Of a DNA stretch of 64,000 nucleotides, positions 36,530 to 49,800 are shown in pieces. Each line of letters starts with the position of its first letter. The stretch's first letter is position 1. The DNA comes from Escallonia rubra. Its lineage: Eukaryota > Streptophyta > Magnoliopsida > Escalloniales > Escalloniaceae. Below the pieces are notes generated by a model that saw only the letters and a list, made by a program, of their open reading frames with translations, was not told the origin of the DNA and did not search any database. The translations under genes and the position numbers were made by a program. The DNA lies in NCBI GenBank assembly GCA_033065855.1, contig JAVXUO010000638.1:456501-520500 (forward strand). The letters run 5' to 3'.

Positions 36530-38905
36530 TTATAATCATCATCATTGTTACCATTGTTAACTTTGTTGGTGGTGTTATCATTTCCGATGAGATAATTGCA
36601 AGGTATAGGTATTATGCTTCTATTAGGCGAGTGAGGAGATTTTCCGTTTTTCCTTAATAAGAGGAATTTGAAACAAGTAGAAATATGTTACATGGCTATG
36701 GACTGAGCGGATGTTGCCAGTAATCTTTCCTCTAGTTAGAGATGCACACTTCTTTCCTTTGGCTTGCTGCATGTTTTAATGTGGTCAGCGGCATTGTCAA
36801 ATGCACAGCTCTTCGTTATCATCTTCAGTGTTAGGAGTTGAGGATGTCGTATTTTATTTTTTAGGTTCTAAGATAAAAGTTGTTGCAATATATTCAGCTT
36901 CCTAAACTGTCATTTTTCAAGGTGTCACTGAAATAATCTTCCAAATGTCTTGGCTCCAAAATTATAGAATAGGCTGATGGAACTTATTTTTAACTTCAGA
37001 ATTATTTATTGGCGTTTAATACATGGGCTGGATTAGGGACCAGATAGGGTCTTTTACCATTTGCAGTTGTGATAGGGCAACCAGTCCAGCCTATTTGTAA
37101 TCTTAGTTGACTCTGGTGCTCCTGTTTCTAGCTTCTGATTCTTCTATAATGCCATTTTCCTCTCTGTGCTTTATTCCTCTATATTTTTACCTGACCAATT
37201 TATTCATAAGCAGGTGACCTGGGCTGGCTTTGACAAATTAGAGTTTGCTACATCTACTTTTAGAAATGTCCTTCTACTCGGTTATCAGAATGGTTTCCAA
37301 GTCATTGATGTCAAGGACGCCTCTGATTTTAGTGAATTGGTTTCAAGTCATTGATGTCGAGGACGCCTCTGATTAGTGAATTTGGTTTCAAAGCGTGATG
37401 GTTCAGTAACATTTTCTGCAAATATTGCCAGTTACTTTATCGGCTAGTGGCAGGGAAGGATTCAGATCATCACATCCTTTACTGTTGCGGCAGACGAAGA
37501 AAATGGATCAAGTCGGAGCCAATATCGAGCCCGTATGCATTGGGATGGCTCTGGTAGGGATGGTGCTTTGGAGTCTAAATCAAGGAACTCTGTCAACTCA
37601 TCCGTGGCTGTTCAGTTTTACTCTCTTATGTCCGAATGTTATGTGTAAGTTATCCAGTTTCAATCGGCTGTGTACATGTTTAGTTGTAGTCCTCTGATAG
37701 TAGCAGTGGGTCTCGAAACACAGGTAATCTACAAGACATTCAAAGATTCAATTGGTGAAACTACATTACGAACAATGATTTAATGCACAGATTACAGCAT
37801 GAATGTGCACTTGGAAAAATTTGAACTAGAGTTACATCGTTAATATGGTTTATCATAGACACAGGTTGATAGAAAAGTCCAATTGTTGCACTGAGACCTT
37901 GTTTTGCTTGTGCGTGTGGGTGGGTGGGGGTTGGTATGTCTTTAGCTTGGGATTGGATACCCTGTCTTCTTCCTTGATCTTAATTGTGTGCTAATAGTAG
38001 AATTACGCATGATAGCCATGAAGAAACTGAGTGATTCTAGTAGCAAGAGCATCGCATGAGATGGTTGTGCGTGTGTGTGTTTGGAGAAGAGAGGTGGGGG
38101 GGGTGTTGTTGTTTATATGTCTCAAGCTTGTGATATACCTTGTTTTCCTCCTTTATCTTGATTTTGTGCTAATTGTAGGATCACGCATCATGGCCATGAA
38201 GAAAGCTGACCGAGTGTTCTTTAATTTAATGGAAGGCCTTTAGATGCCCCAGGGAGGGAATGTGTGTCTGGTTGATTGGTGTAGGGAGAGGTAGGGTTAG
38301 ACCGAGAATAACGTTGCTAGAAGCAGTTAGAAACAGCTTAATTACAAAGAAGTATTTGAGCATGTGTTTGGATAAGGAAGAGCAAAAATTGGCTGCTGGG
38401 ATAACCAACCTGGGCGACAAGGGATATATAGAACCATCTTTAATTCTCCTGACAGGTTTGCAGCACCAGAAACAGTTCACGCAGGAAAGGGTTAGTAAGT
38501 GAATGGTAGTATTGTAGTGATTTCAATTTTCGTTCTGTTTGTTGATCGAAAAATAGAATGCTTCTAATATTGGATTCAGTATCCCGTTGTGGAGTGCTTG
38601 TGCATTTGCTTGTTGGTGTTTAGTCAAATTTAAATCACTGAGACACTGAGAGAAGTGGAAAACAGCTACTTATTCATCATGTAGGGTTGCCACTTTAATG
38701 TGACACACTAGTCGTTATAGTCAGTGGGTTGCTATTGTTTCATCCCAAGGGACTTGCCACATTTTTGTGCTATTCCCCTTTGGTGGTGACACTGGCTCGC
38801 AAAACCCTTGATCCTTTCAGCCAGCATCTCTCTCTCTCTACCATGGTGGTCGACTTCACCAATCATCACTAACCAGCAACCTATTCCACCCCCAAAAAGG
38901 AATGA
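36530..38905 (+). pseudogene. Decayed partial copy of the ATG18 gene
   Basis: The segment matches, in order and on the same strand, 15810-20765 of the intact gene: intron 1, exon 2 (from 37214), the intron with its two tandem units, part of exon 3, part of the next intron, and the start of exon 5 (38720-38900). Because introns are kept, it arose by DNA duplication, not from mRNA. Two large internal deletions join source positions near 17667 to 18690 (copy near 38385) and near 19003 to 20565 (copy near 38710). Exon 2 has a local duplication of about 45 bases (around 37305-37395) and several frame breaks. Exon 1, exon 4 and the BCAS3 region are missing. It cannot make the protein. By eye, identity to the source is roughly 85-90 percent. 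Confidence 0.9.
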
Positions 38906-39476
38906 CCGAGCAGTTGGTTGCTATCATATACTGTACTATATTTCTTCCATTGTTAGCTTAATTCTTTTTATGTCAGTATTATTTGGGTCAACTAAACCTT
39001 TGCTCAAATGTTTTGGTCTTGGCAAGTGAACCTAGAGAAAGAGCTCTTGAGACCCTTGGGAGTAGCTCATTACTTCGGGTATTAGACTGACTCTGGCCAT
39101 CATGACTTCACACCCCGTTCACGCTTTTGCTCTTCTTCAGCATTCTCAGTCCCTCCGGACGCTGCCAGGTTGCTTTGGCTCCTCTACTTGTTAGAACCCT
39201 CGCTCTGTCCTGCACATCATACTTCATCTTCGATTCAGACCACAATTGGCGTGTAGCACTTATACATCAGATCGAACCAACCTCGTTCAGAACAATGTAC
39301 TTTTAGCATTTCTTTTGTGCTATATTATATTGTCCTTCCTTCCCCCGCTCTATGATGAAATATTTGTACTATACTTTCTAGAAGAGAAAATTCTCTTAAT
39401 ATAGGATATACAACAGAAATAAGATCTTTCTTTGAAACCATACAAGGATCCTTTGTCTATGCCATAAGGGCAAATT

Positions 39477-40263
39477 ACACCTATGTCTCTGAGCTTAGGA
39501 TATAATTAAAATCAATGACATTAAGTTTTAAAATGTAACATACCGTGACCAAACACTTTTAAAATGTATCAGCCGTATCCATCTGTCAGGGTTCCGTCCA
39601 ACAAATTGTATTTTTTTATGATGTCATCAATACGTATTTTTAAAATGACGATACTACCCCTTGTACTGTATATACTGAATATTTTTAAAAATTTTAAATT
39701 AAGATTTCAAGCCTTAATTTAAAGTCACAATGTATCACCTTACAAATTTGCAAATTAGAATTTTGTTAAAATTAGGGTTTTGTTGGCAAATTAAACTTCA
39801 ATTTCTCATCCACCCACAGCACCACCATACACAAATCACGTCGTTACCTCCCAATGGCGCTGTCAACCGTCATAGTAAGCAAAAAGTCAAGAAATGGAGG
39901 TGCTGCGACGAGGAAGGGGAAGGATATCTTTGTGGCGGGGAGGTGTTGCGACGGGGAAGGGGAAGGGGGAGGGCGGTGTGGCGACGGGCAGGGGGAGGCA
40001 GACAGGCGCAGAAGGGGTGGGTGGGGGGTGGGGGGGGATTCTTAATGGCATTAATATTTCTTTTTTCTTTTTTTTAAAGATGAAGTAATGGCATTAAAAA
40101 AATAATAAGGTTCCAATTTAGGGGCAATTAAGTCTTTTCGTCAAAACCGTTATGTATTTTTGTATTCCGTCTGGTCAACAGATATAAGTGTAATTTGTCC
40201 AAACTATTGTCATGACCTGTAATTATACCCTAACCTCAGGGGGACATAGGTGTAATTTGCCCT
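39477..40263. mobile_element. Non-autonomous TIR element, GGGCAAATTACACC family
   Basis: The left end AGGGCAAATTACACCTATGTC and the reversed right end AGGGCAAATTACACCTATGTC are identical, and the match continues, with small gaps, through CTGAG-TTAGG-TATAATTA to about 45 bases. The interior has a purine-rich, glycine-coding run at 39895-40040. No transposase and no clear target duplication were seen. The superfamily is not assigned. Confidence 0.7.
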
Positions 40264-41894
40264 AGAATTATTGTCAACTTTTAGTAGAATCTTTTTATTC
40301 ACTTTTATAAGGTCTTTTACATTCTTCTTTGATTATACCCTAACCTGAGGGTTTGTCTTTGCCAAAGTCAACCACTAATAGCAACCAGGAAAGGCCAAAA
40401 AGAGCAACCTAAGCGGCCCTCAATTCTGCTATCTTATTTCCTTAAAAGCTTCTTTTCCAAGTAGGGGCCTCCATGTGTCTAATTACTACTGTACAATAAT
40501 AATAATTGGTCTCCCCAGTCCCCCTGCGGGGCTGCTAAAGGAAGATGAACCAAAACTAAAGTGGGTTAGGGGAAGGGGATATTAATGGAGAAGTACCTGC
40601 TACGTACGTCGCTAAGCAAATGGAATGAATGCTTGCCTTTTTGCAGTTGTCTCTCTGCCTTGTTGGGCAGTTGGCCAAACACCTGTATTTATATGTTTGT
40701 CACCCGTACGGTGGGGGCATTGCTTCATCATGCACCATCACAAGGCGCATTGTGGGGGGGGGGGGCTTTTTTGCTTGCTTTGTCCAACACCCTTGTGTGG
40801 TATTATTATAGTGTGAATTGAACGAAATACTGCCTCCCTTTCCAACATTCCAGTGTGTGAGGACTGTCCCAAAGGGGATGGTGAATTAGAGAGGGAGGTG
40901 GTACAATTTGCCAAATTAAGGTACAATTTACAGAGCAGTCATAAGTGAACTTTTCTAGGACGGTTTTTTAGCCACCGTAAAATCGTCTGAGAGTCTATGT
41001 TAGGAACGTGGCACAACTTAATCCATTGACAATTGACAAATACTAGTTTTCTTATGCCTTGAAATACTTCTTAGAAGATGATTAAAAACTTAAAAGGGCA
41101 ATCGAGATCTAAGATGGGGTACTCGTTATGTGTGGCGGGGTTGGCTTCTTCAGATTTTTTGTAGATATTTTTCATCTCAGAGGAATGTACATGACACATA
41201 ATCAAAATTTGAGACGGGAAGATTGATTAACTGAGATATCTTTGCCAAACAGAGACAGGAAGAAGGAATATTGCTCCTCTAAAAGCTGTCCATTTCATAC
41301 TATGAGACTTGTGGTTACCTGCATCTCACATTCTTCTGATGAAATATCACGGATATGTGGCAAAGCCAGCCTGATCACTCACTCGTGAGCTTTTATGGTG
41401 GTCATGAAGCCGTTTCTTTCATGGTTTTGAACACCACCTCGGCCTGTAGTTTTCTTGGCCCTTTTCTTTGTTTGTTTGCTGATGGGCTTCTTGAGGGCCA
41501 CACAACCACCTCTGATATTTCCACTGTTTGCTTTCCCCCACTTCTTTTGTTTTTTTGGTAAAAAAATAATAATAATAATAACGGGACCGTAAGACTCTGA
41601 TCTAACGGACATGGAATATTGCGCCTCGAAGGCCTACAAGGCCACCATATATATATCTAAGTCCCGATTCTCACACCTATGTATGTTAGGGCTGAAATCC
41701 AAGGAGGGGAACTCGGGTGTAGAGCGCCACAGACGAGAATATATATTTGTCCTCAACAAGAAGCGACGGACAGAAGACTTGAAACCAAGTAGTATGTTTC
41801 GATTGAGACTCTGAAAACTGCTGAACCAACTCCTTGTTAGTTTCCCCCCTTATAGCACCAAGGGAAAACAATACTATGCCGCAATTTTATATTA

Positions 41895-42602
41895 CTAGGA
41901 TAGAGCACGTGCGTCGCACATGGATATAATCGAGAGTAATGTTTAAGATGATATTATTATCTTTTTTGAAATCAAAATAATGTAATTTAATTATGTTCTT
42001 ATTTCTTTTGTAACTTGTTTTAGAAGAAATGTATATTTAATGTTCGCAATTGTAATCAGTTCAATGTTTGAAAATATTCATTGTAGGTTTCTGGATTGAA
42101 AAAATGTTTGATGGTACTGCTGAAAATAAAAGCAAATAATCTAATGTTTATTTCATTTTAACCAAATTAAAAATAGAATAGTAAAGGAATTTATTTGTTC
42201 AGTTTTTCTTTCTCATCACACTTTTCATTTTAATTTCATCAAAATTTAAAAAGAAGTAATAAAAGAAGGGTAAGAATGTAATTGACGTAATTAATTGAGG
42301 ACATAATCGTCCAAAATTGACACACACACACACACACACACACACAATTTTTTCCGACCACACGTTTTATTTCTCAACGTGTAAATGTAGGTTTAGATTA
42401 AATTTATGACCTAATGTTCATTAAACACATTACAAAAAAATTAATTAGAGAAGGGTAGGGTTGTGATTGGAATAACTAACGAAGGGCAAAACCGGAAATG
42501 ATTACAAAATTAGTAACTAATAATAGTATTTATGAAATGGTATGATTGTTATTAGAGTGATTAACGAAGGGTAAAAACGGAATAATAGTATTTATGAAAT
42601 GA
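41895..42602 (-). mobile_element. Probable non-autonomous Helitron
   Basis: On the minus strand the 3' end reads GTGCGACGCAC (a hairpin with 5-bp arms), then about ten bases, then CCTAG followed by a host T, which is the Helitron 3' signature (hairpin plus CTRR, insertion between A and T). The candidate 5' end, at 42602 on the same strand, begins TCATTTCATAAATACTATTA after a host A. Words such as TTTACCCTTCGTTA recur twice near the 5' side. It contains an AC microsatellite at 42321-42346. No Rep/helicase gene is present. The 3' end is firmer than the 5' end. Confidence 0.55.
42321..42346. repeat. (CA)13 microsatellite
   Basis: Twenty-six bases of uninterrupted CA dinucleotide inside the putative Helitron. 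Confidence 0.9.
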
Positions 42603-42800
42603 TACCCACAACACAAGGCAAGCAACTAAGCACTTCTTTGTACAAGGACAATGGTGTAAATTCATACACAGTTGTTTCTTAGCGAAAAGAAGAACCCAAT
42701 TAGGAAAGGAGCTAGACTAGGTACGAGGCTAAAAGTGAAATTGCGGATGTTGTTGATGACAACAAATGGTTGCGATGACTGGGAGATGCTTTATTCGTCC

Positions 42801-43066
42801 CATAATTTTTTATCGTACTTAATTTTTACTTTTATTTAGAATATAAGTTATATTTTATAAATTTTTCATTTTATCCCGAAAGAGAGAAAGAGAGAGAGGA
42901 AGAAAGTGAGTTAGGAAAGAAAATGGAGCAGTGGAGAATTAAATGTTGAGAGAGAAAATAAAATACAATAATAAACATGAACAAACACTTACAGAATTTT
43001 TCTTATTCTAAGAAGTGGTCAGTTATTTTGCGACAGTTAATAAGAAATATGATCAATTTTTTAGGA
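42801..43066. repeat. Worn Stowaway-like MITE
   Basis: The left side has TTCGTCCCATAATTTTTTAT and the right side TTTTGCGACAGTTAATAAGA then GATCAATTTTTTAGG. The purine-rich middle (GAGAGAAAGAGAGAGAGG) and the ACTTACAGAATTTTTCTTA word match the intact Stowaway at 32683-32999. The ends are eroded. Confidence 0.5.
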
Positions 43067-43809
43067 TCATGTTTCTTTCGACAATGATTCATCACCAAAG
43101 ATTGTGTTTTGCCGTTTGTCCCACACACGACTTAACGACACAAAATTATAAAGTTATGCAATTTCGGTCACACGCTAGTTTTAAAGCTAGAACTTAACGA
43201 GTTTGTAGGAGGAGGATCCCTTAAAGTGCAATTGAGGCTGACATGAATCTCCAAGCATCACAATCATGAAACTTTAATGGCATTTCAAAGAACATAAAAG
43301 TAGAACGACTAGGCCCCAAAGTTTGACGCCTTTAGCACTTCGTGAATGATTGTTTTAGTACTAAAGCATGATTAGAGAAAAATTATGATACCCGCAAAAA
43401 GTCTATAATCCTTCAGTTTCAAGGTTGGTGAGGAACTTCAACGATTGTTTTAGTTCTAAAAGACACTAAAACATGATTACTTCTGGAGTTCTGGCAACTT
43501 GGGGCCAGCTTATTTAAGCATCCAGCTTGTCGGGGTAATGATACACAGAATAAACATTGTACGTGTACTCTAATTCTCACTGTGAATCTGTGTTTATGTA
43601 CAATGATAGTGTGGAAACCAAATTACAAGAAGTATTGCGCGCTGGCAGCACTTATTTGGATGTGAACCATAATACAAACAATTGCCTGAACATAATATGA
43701 GTGTACAACATACCTTCTTGTCTCCAATCTCCGACGCCCCTCTCCCTCCCTGTGCAATGCAGTACACTCGCAACAGTATAAAAATATTTCCTCTTTAGAT
43801 GGCCACGCG

Positions 43810-46800
43810 TCAATAAGGAACCGACGCATCTCCATTTCCAGTGAATTCCCATTTGACGATCTCCCCATCCCAAGATGAACTAACAAGCATTGGGTAATTA
43901 GGATGCCAACTACAATCTCTTACGGTGGATTTATGGTGAACAAGTCTAGCAGCCTGAGCACCGCTCGCCTGTGTAGCATCGCCATTACAGGAGAAGATCA
44001 ACATTAGAGAGACGAAGAATATGCTAGGTAACGTGGAAGAAGAATTCAGAAGTTGCTACCTACATCCGTATCTCACGTGAAAAAAAAAATGCTAATCTAC
44101 ACATTGTTGCTACCCAATTGACTTTTCTCTGGCTCATACAAAAAATCTATTTCTTTTTGGACGAGGGGAAAAAATATCAGCAGCTTTCCCTAATGTACTT
44201 TTGGCATCCCATGCAATAAAATTTTGAATTTTCTTTCATGTACTCAGCAAGCACATAATAAATAGAAAGATAAACGAATTCATGCACACTCATCTGATGC
44301 AAAGACTCTCCTAGCAGGGGAGCATAGTGGATAATGCATGCAGATAAAGAAAAGGCAGAGTTCCTATGTGTTGAGACATACCACATCATAGATATAAACG
44401 CATTTGTCATGAGAACCAGTGTAGATGTACTTCTGGCCAGTGCTGCAAACCAGAAACATGTAAGATGTTACTTTGAACCGGTTAAGAAATGGAAGATAGT
44501 AGCTAGAACTAGCTCAGAGATCAATGCTTTACCCAAGCCTGGGCCTTGACAATATATATCTAGTTTGTTGGTTCCCAAGCAAATCCCACATAGGCAGAAA
44601 TAAATATGCAAGGAAGAGGACTTTTTAAGTTATCATATTTCCATGGGCATTTATTGAAATTTGTTTAAGCTGACTCATCTTGACCAAAGAGTCGGGGCAG
44701 ATTTAGGCATACTCCTGTGGACATAAAAGTTACCAAAAAAAAAAAAAAAAAACCAGACATAATTGCACTGACCTATATGCTGGGGAGAAGTAGCAGCGTA
44801 TGAGAGTACGCAAGACTGAATGACCTTTATAAGTTGCCACTGATTGATCACAAGGGTGTTTCAAATCTCTTGCCCGAGGAGGGTAGTCCATCCATCTGTA
44901 GTCCCAATCATAATTTCTGAATCCTGGATTGCTGCAATTGTAAGAGAAAACAATATGCTGTCACTGGGGCATATCTAAACTCTCGAGAAGATAGTCACAA
45001 ACCGAGTGCAGTTGTTCTCCTGGAATCCAGACTCCAGGGAAAAAAGGACCAAATTCACTAGTAATTAATCCCTAGACTTCGTGATCATGCTGATTTGAAG
45101 TTACCACATCGCTACAGAGTAGGGTTGGGCGTGAATTACAACAAATTGCTGCATGTCCTTAAAGAGTCACAGCATACATGTAAAAAGAGGGAAAGGAAGT
45201 ACACGGGCATTATCCACTTCTTTTCACTATGACTCCACCTTTGATGATAAATCTCCCTCTTCATATCCTATAGGGACAATAATAGCCTCATGATGATTTT
45301 GTAGTTTCACTCTCATGTTTCCTTAGTGTTAAAAATTGCTTCCTGATATGTCACTATAGACCCCTCTACTTAGTGTATCCACCCACAGCCGCATTTATGT
45401 CAACCGCATGATTTGGAATTTTAAATAACATAAACTGGGGTCGGATATGATAGGAACATACCAAACTAGAAATTTGTATCCTGCTATTTCAGGCATCATC
45501 TTGGAAATAAGTCGGATAAAATTGAAAAGAAAAAAAAAGAAACGGAAAAGAAACAAAAAGATTAGGTAAAGCGACCTCGGTGTGCTAGTGGCGCTGTTCT
45601 AGACACAAACACATTTATTTGCCACTTTTTATTCTAAAGACAGCGGAAGAACCCGGGGTTTGTCCTCAGAACAGCACCACCTGCGCCTATCTAACTTCTC
45701 CGAAGTTTTATCCAACGAAAAATAAAAATGAAGAATAAGAATGAAATCTATGTTATTGATACACCAAAAGTATATTACAACATAGGAAGAGAATAACAGG
45801 AGAGGGGGTTTTCTTTTCTTTTCCTTTTTTTTTTTTGGCGGGGCCTGGGAATTGAAAGAGGCGCCATTTAATGTAATTCTGCATAACAAAGAGAACACAT
45901 ATATGATATATCCCAAGTATGACTACCAAAGCAACAATCATATTGAAACCAAATACTCTAACTGCACCAAATATAATGGCTAATTTTGACACAGCCCACT
46001 CACTAGTAGCACAAGAAGAATTGAACACGACAAGAATAATATTAATTTTACATAACGAGAATGAATGGTATTTCTCTTCAAGAAAGCTTATAACTCTATG
46101 TTGTAGACGACAGGTCAAGATGATACCAGAATTATAAGTATGCAGGTCAGCAACTTCGGAGATTATTGGATAAACGGAAGTGCCTGTTAATGACACATTG
46201 ACACCCCATCAATGACACTGCATATTGGGCTTTCAATATGCCTACCAATGTTATGTACTTCATAAATTCTATCTTAAAAACTTTATATCCTTCTTCACAA
46301 CTTACACATTGAGAGAATTTCTAAGACATGGAATACCTAAGACACGAATCACATAATTAAACTTGTGCAATGGATGGAACGTAATTTCATGAACATTGGA
46401 AAACCTGAAAGGTTGCATACCTAGTAGCATTGGAGGACATTCTCCGGATGTCCCAAAGTTTGATGGACTGATCTTTACCATTTGAAATAAAATAACGGCC
46501 ATCTCCACGGCTATCAAGGAATGTAACACCTTCCAGATGTCCCATCAGAACCCCTGATGGCTTTCCTTTTGCTCTGAAGCAGCGTCTGTCCCAAACCTGT
46601 ATAAAGACACGAAAAACTCTCATGACAGCCACATTTCAGTTCCTAACACCATAGTTGTTAAAAAAAAAGCCCCGTCTAGAGAAACACGCTGGAATGAGAC
46701 TTTGTCAACGTCCTGGCCCACATTGACAAACTCTCATAGCTTTAAAAGCTTTACAGTAGAACCAAGGGTCCATATTTATTGGGGAAGGAAGACTGGCATT

Positions 46801-49800
46801 TTGCAAACCAAAGTAAAAGAGCCACGTTGCTTTCTTTTGAACAGCCAAACTAACGAAACTTCCGAATATATAGTTAACAGATTCTATGATTGAGAGAACC
46901 ACGCAAAGATTATGTTGTCCTCACAGAAAGCAACTTCTACATCGACCTTTTGTTAAGGGTGATAAAAGCAAGCCTAAAAATCTGGATTCATGAGCTAAAC
47001 TAAATTGAGCTCCATGCACAAGGTCATTGTCCATGAATAGAGTTGACAACCCAATAGGGCTCATACATGATACGTTATGCGTCAGGCTGTGACTTTTGCA
47101 AAGAAGGAAACATCCCTTTCTTATAAATGGTACTCTTACCTACGCAATGGTGGGTCTACTTTGTTATCAATGGTACTCTTACCGACAACAGCAGGGGCCG
47201 AACCAGAAAATTTTCCTTGAGGATCAAGATTAAACATGACAAAAGATAGTACCACGGGATAAAAATGTGTCAATGTCATTTTTTTCTTACGTAAACCTTC
47301 ATACCCATGAGCCACTAATTTGATACTGAAACTAAACCAAAAGTGCAAATTGATATGTTTTTTAAAAGTGTGGATTGTTATGGTTTTACGTTCCATATAT
47401 TCCACCAGAAAAAATATTTGAAAATTGGTAGCACTCAAATCACTCTAATAACAAATTCAATTTATGTTCTTCTTTCTTTTCACTGACTTGTTGACATATA
47501 CAATACTATGTTGGGTTGATGGATGGGTATTGCATTTATAAAGATAAAAAACACACACGTCCCAAATAGAAGCTTTAGAAAGAGGTCAAGATGATGGCAT
47601 TGTGTTGGACTTACAGTTACACGCTAGGTATCGTGGAACACGTGACGCATGTGCAATGTTTGAGAAGGTCGGAAATTATATTCTATGAAAGTCAGAAGTT
47701 ATCAATTATAGATTAGTTATTTACTACTTTCTTTATTTAGTTCAAACGCTTTATTAAGCTGCCAAGTGTCGCTTCTAAGAGTAACACCAAATTGGCAATT
47801 GGCTCTATAAGTAGTATAGATACAGATCCTCGAGTATTGATATGCGGCAATACATATATCCAGTTATCGTAAATCTTTGTTCAACTTAAAATACACTTTT
47901 TCTTCAAGTGAATGGAAGGGAATACTTTTAAATCTTTTCAAAAACCAGATATTTTTCGGTAGCGATCCACTTGAAATCTTTGTTCAAGTGAATCGAAGAG
48001 ACTCTTTCCAAATTCCTAGTTACCTGTGCGCAAAAGTAACAGTTATTTCAGAGAGAGAGAGAGAGAGAGAAGGAAATCGTCAACTGTTAAATAGTAAAAA
48101 TGCCTCTCGCAGAACATGTCAAGGATATGTTCATTACGTACAATCAAACTTACGACACTAGAAGAAAAACATCACTCAATAAATTTACATTCTACCAACA
48201 TTTCATAACAAGCTATGTTTCGGATTAAGTATACCTTGCAGAGATTATCATCACTTCCGGAATAAATAAGATTGCCACTTTCATCAGCAAAGCACACAGA
48301 ATTAACATCAGACTGCATCAAGCAACAAATATACTTAGTTAAGTATTTTCCAGCAGCAACAAATATACTTAAGCATGTTGCAGTTGGATTCGGTTTATGC
48401 CTCAATCAAATTTCAGCTACACTGCATTAAATGGTGCACTAGAGTTCACATGACGCCGAGGCATGTTGGAATCACTGGAAATGATACATAAAACTCTGGT
48501 TTAATCAGTTAAGTCATGTTTCTGCTTTTGACACTGCGTAGAGGGTAATTAGCTTGATGAGTGCCATGTTTGATGCTAGAGATATTTTTGAAGCATTTGG
48601 TCTCAAAGCAGCCTACTCGCGAACTAATGGTTCAACACAATCTTATCTGATTGCCGGGTGAAGCATCTTGGCTCTGAAATTAATGGTACACGGTGGAGTA
48701 ACGCAAGAAGGTTTGACTCTAGGTTATGAGCTGACGTCGAATCCTTGAATGCTGGATTTGTCTTCCATTTCCCCCTATTAATATCCATATGAAACGATAT
48801 AAAACCACTGAAGCTGGATTTTTCAGCAGCTTCTGCAGCTTGCTCTAGTCTTACAATGCTTCATGCTATAAGTAGATATCTTTAAACCTCCCATACTAAA
48901 GAACCTGAAAATGTGAGTTCCAAGGGATTTTGGCCAAAAGTACTAACATATGTACCTTGAATGGTGATCTAGTGTACAAGCCTACAAGGATCACTAAAGC
49001 AAGCAAAAGAATATGCATGAATTCATGCCTAAAGGTACCTATTGTGCAAAAAAACTGTGTGTAATAACCACTGACAAGTGGGAAACCCTCGGTATTTGCC
49101 TCAAACTTAAAAAACGCCACAGTGAATTATCAAATGTCGCATAGAATAGAATTATAGAAAGATACAAAAGTAGTACTAATTGGCACTCTTACCTCGTGTG
49201 CAGATATTCTCAGGGAAAGCTTATTTGCTACAAGATCGTAAACATAAATTGAATCATCACTGCTTCCAGCGACAAGCTCTCGCCCATCAGTCGAGAATTT
49301 CACGGAAAAGATTCCGACTGAATATCCGCCGCCATCATCAGAAGAGAACTCCAAACCATCGTGGAGCTCCTGTAACATCAGATAGGCCAAACGTTAAGCA
49401 ACTTAGTGGCAACAATTAAGGAAACCAAAACTTAAGTTTGTAGAGAATGGCCTGCGCATGGAGAGAGAAACACAAAAAGGAGCAAGATGCATATCTTCGA
49501 GCTGTATGACAACACATCAACTTCAGGCTAATCATTAGCGCAGAAGGCCAATGAGTCACTTAAGCTTAAGGGCCTGTTTGAAAAACCTTTTCACCCAATA
49601 TATTTTTGCGTTCAAAAAAACGCTCTTTGGATAGCCTTTTGAAGCCAATTTCGCCTTTTCAAAAAGCTCTCTAATAAAAATCTTGGAAAATGCATGAATG
49701 GTTGGGTAACAAAACCTAGCCGGGAATTAGCCAATAACATTTTTTTTTCTTTTGTGGGGTGGGGCAGAAGGATCAGGGATAGGGTTTTCCTGTGTGTCGA

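Larger units (their letters stand above)
38920..43600. other. Intergenic spacer with transposon remnants
   Basis: It holds a large TIR element (39477-40263), a probable Helitron (41895-42602) and a worn Stowaway copy (42801-43066). The stretch 38920-39470 is not part of the ATG18 copy and was not recognised. The stretch 40270-41880 includes a G-run near 40754 and ATA repeats near 41567, but no gene. 43070-43600 shows nothing clear; the 3' end of the WD40 transcript presumably lies around 43560-43800. Confidence 0.45.

Noticed and set aside
39730-40088. Arginine/glycine-rich frames up to 115 codons
   Set aside because: They come from a purine-rich low-complexity tract within a TIR element, appear in all three frames, and match nothing known.
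45565-45660. tRNA-like stretch (GCGACCTCGGTGTGC...)
   Set aside because: No cloverleaf with a proper T-arm GGTTCGANTCC was found; it is not a tRNA gene.
45629-46196. Frames of 95 and 147 codons within a LEC14B intron
   Set aside because: They are AT-rich, hydrophobic by composition, and interrupted by a poly-lysine/T run. No family was seen and they lie wholly inside a well-supported intron.
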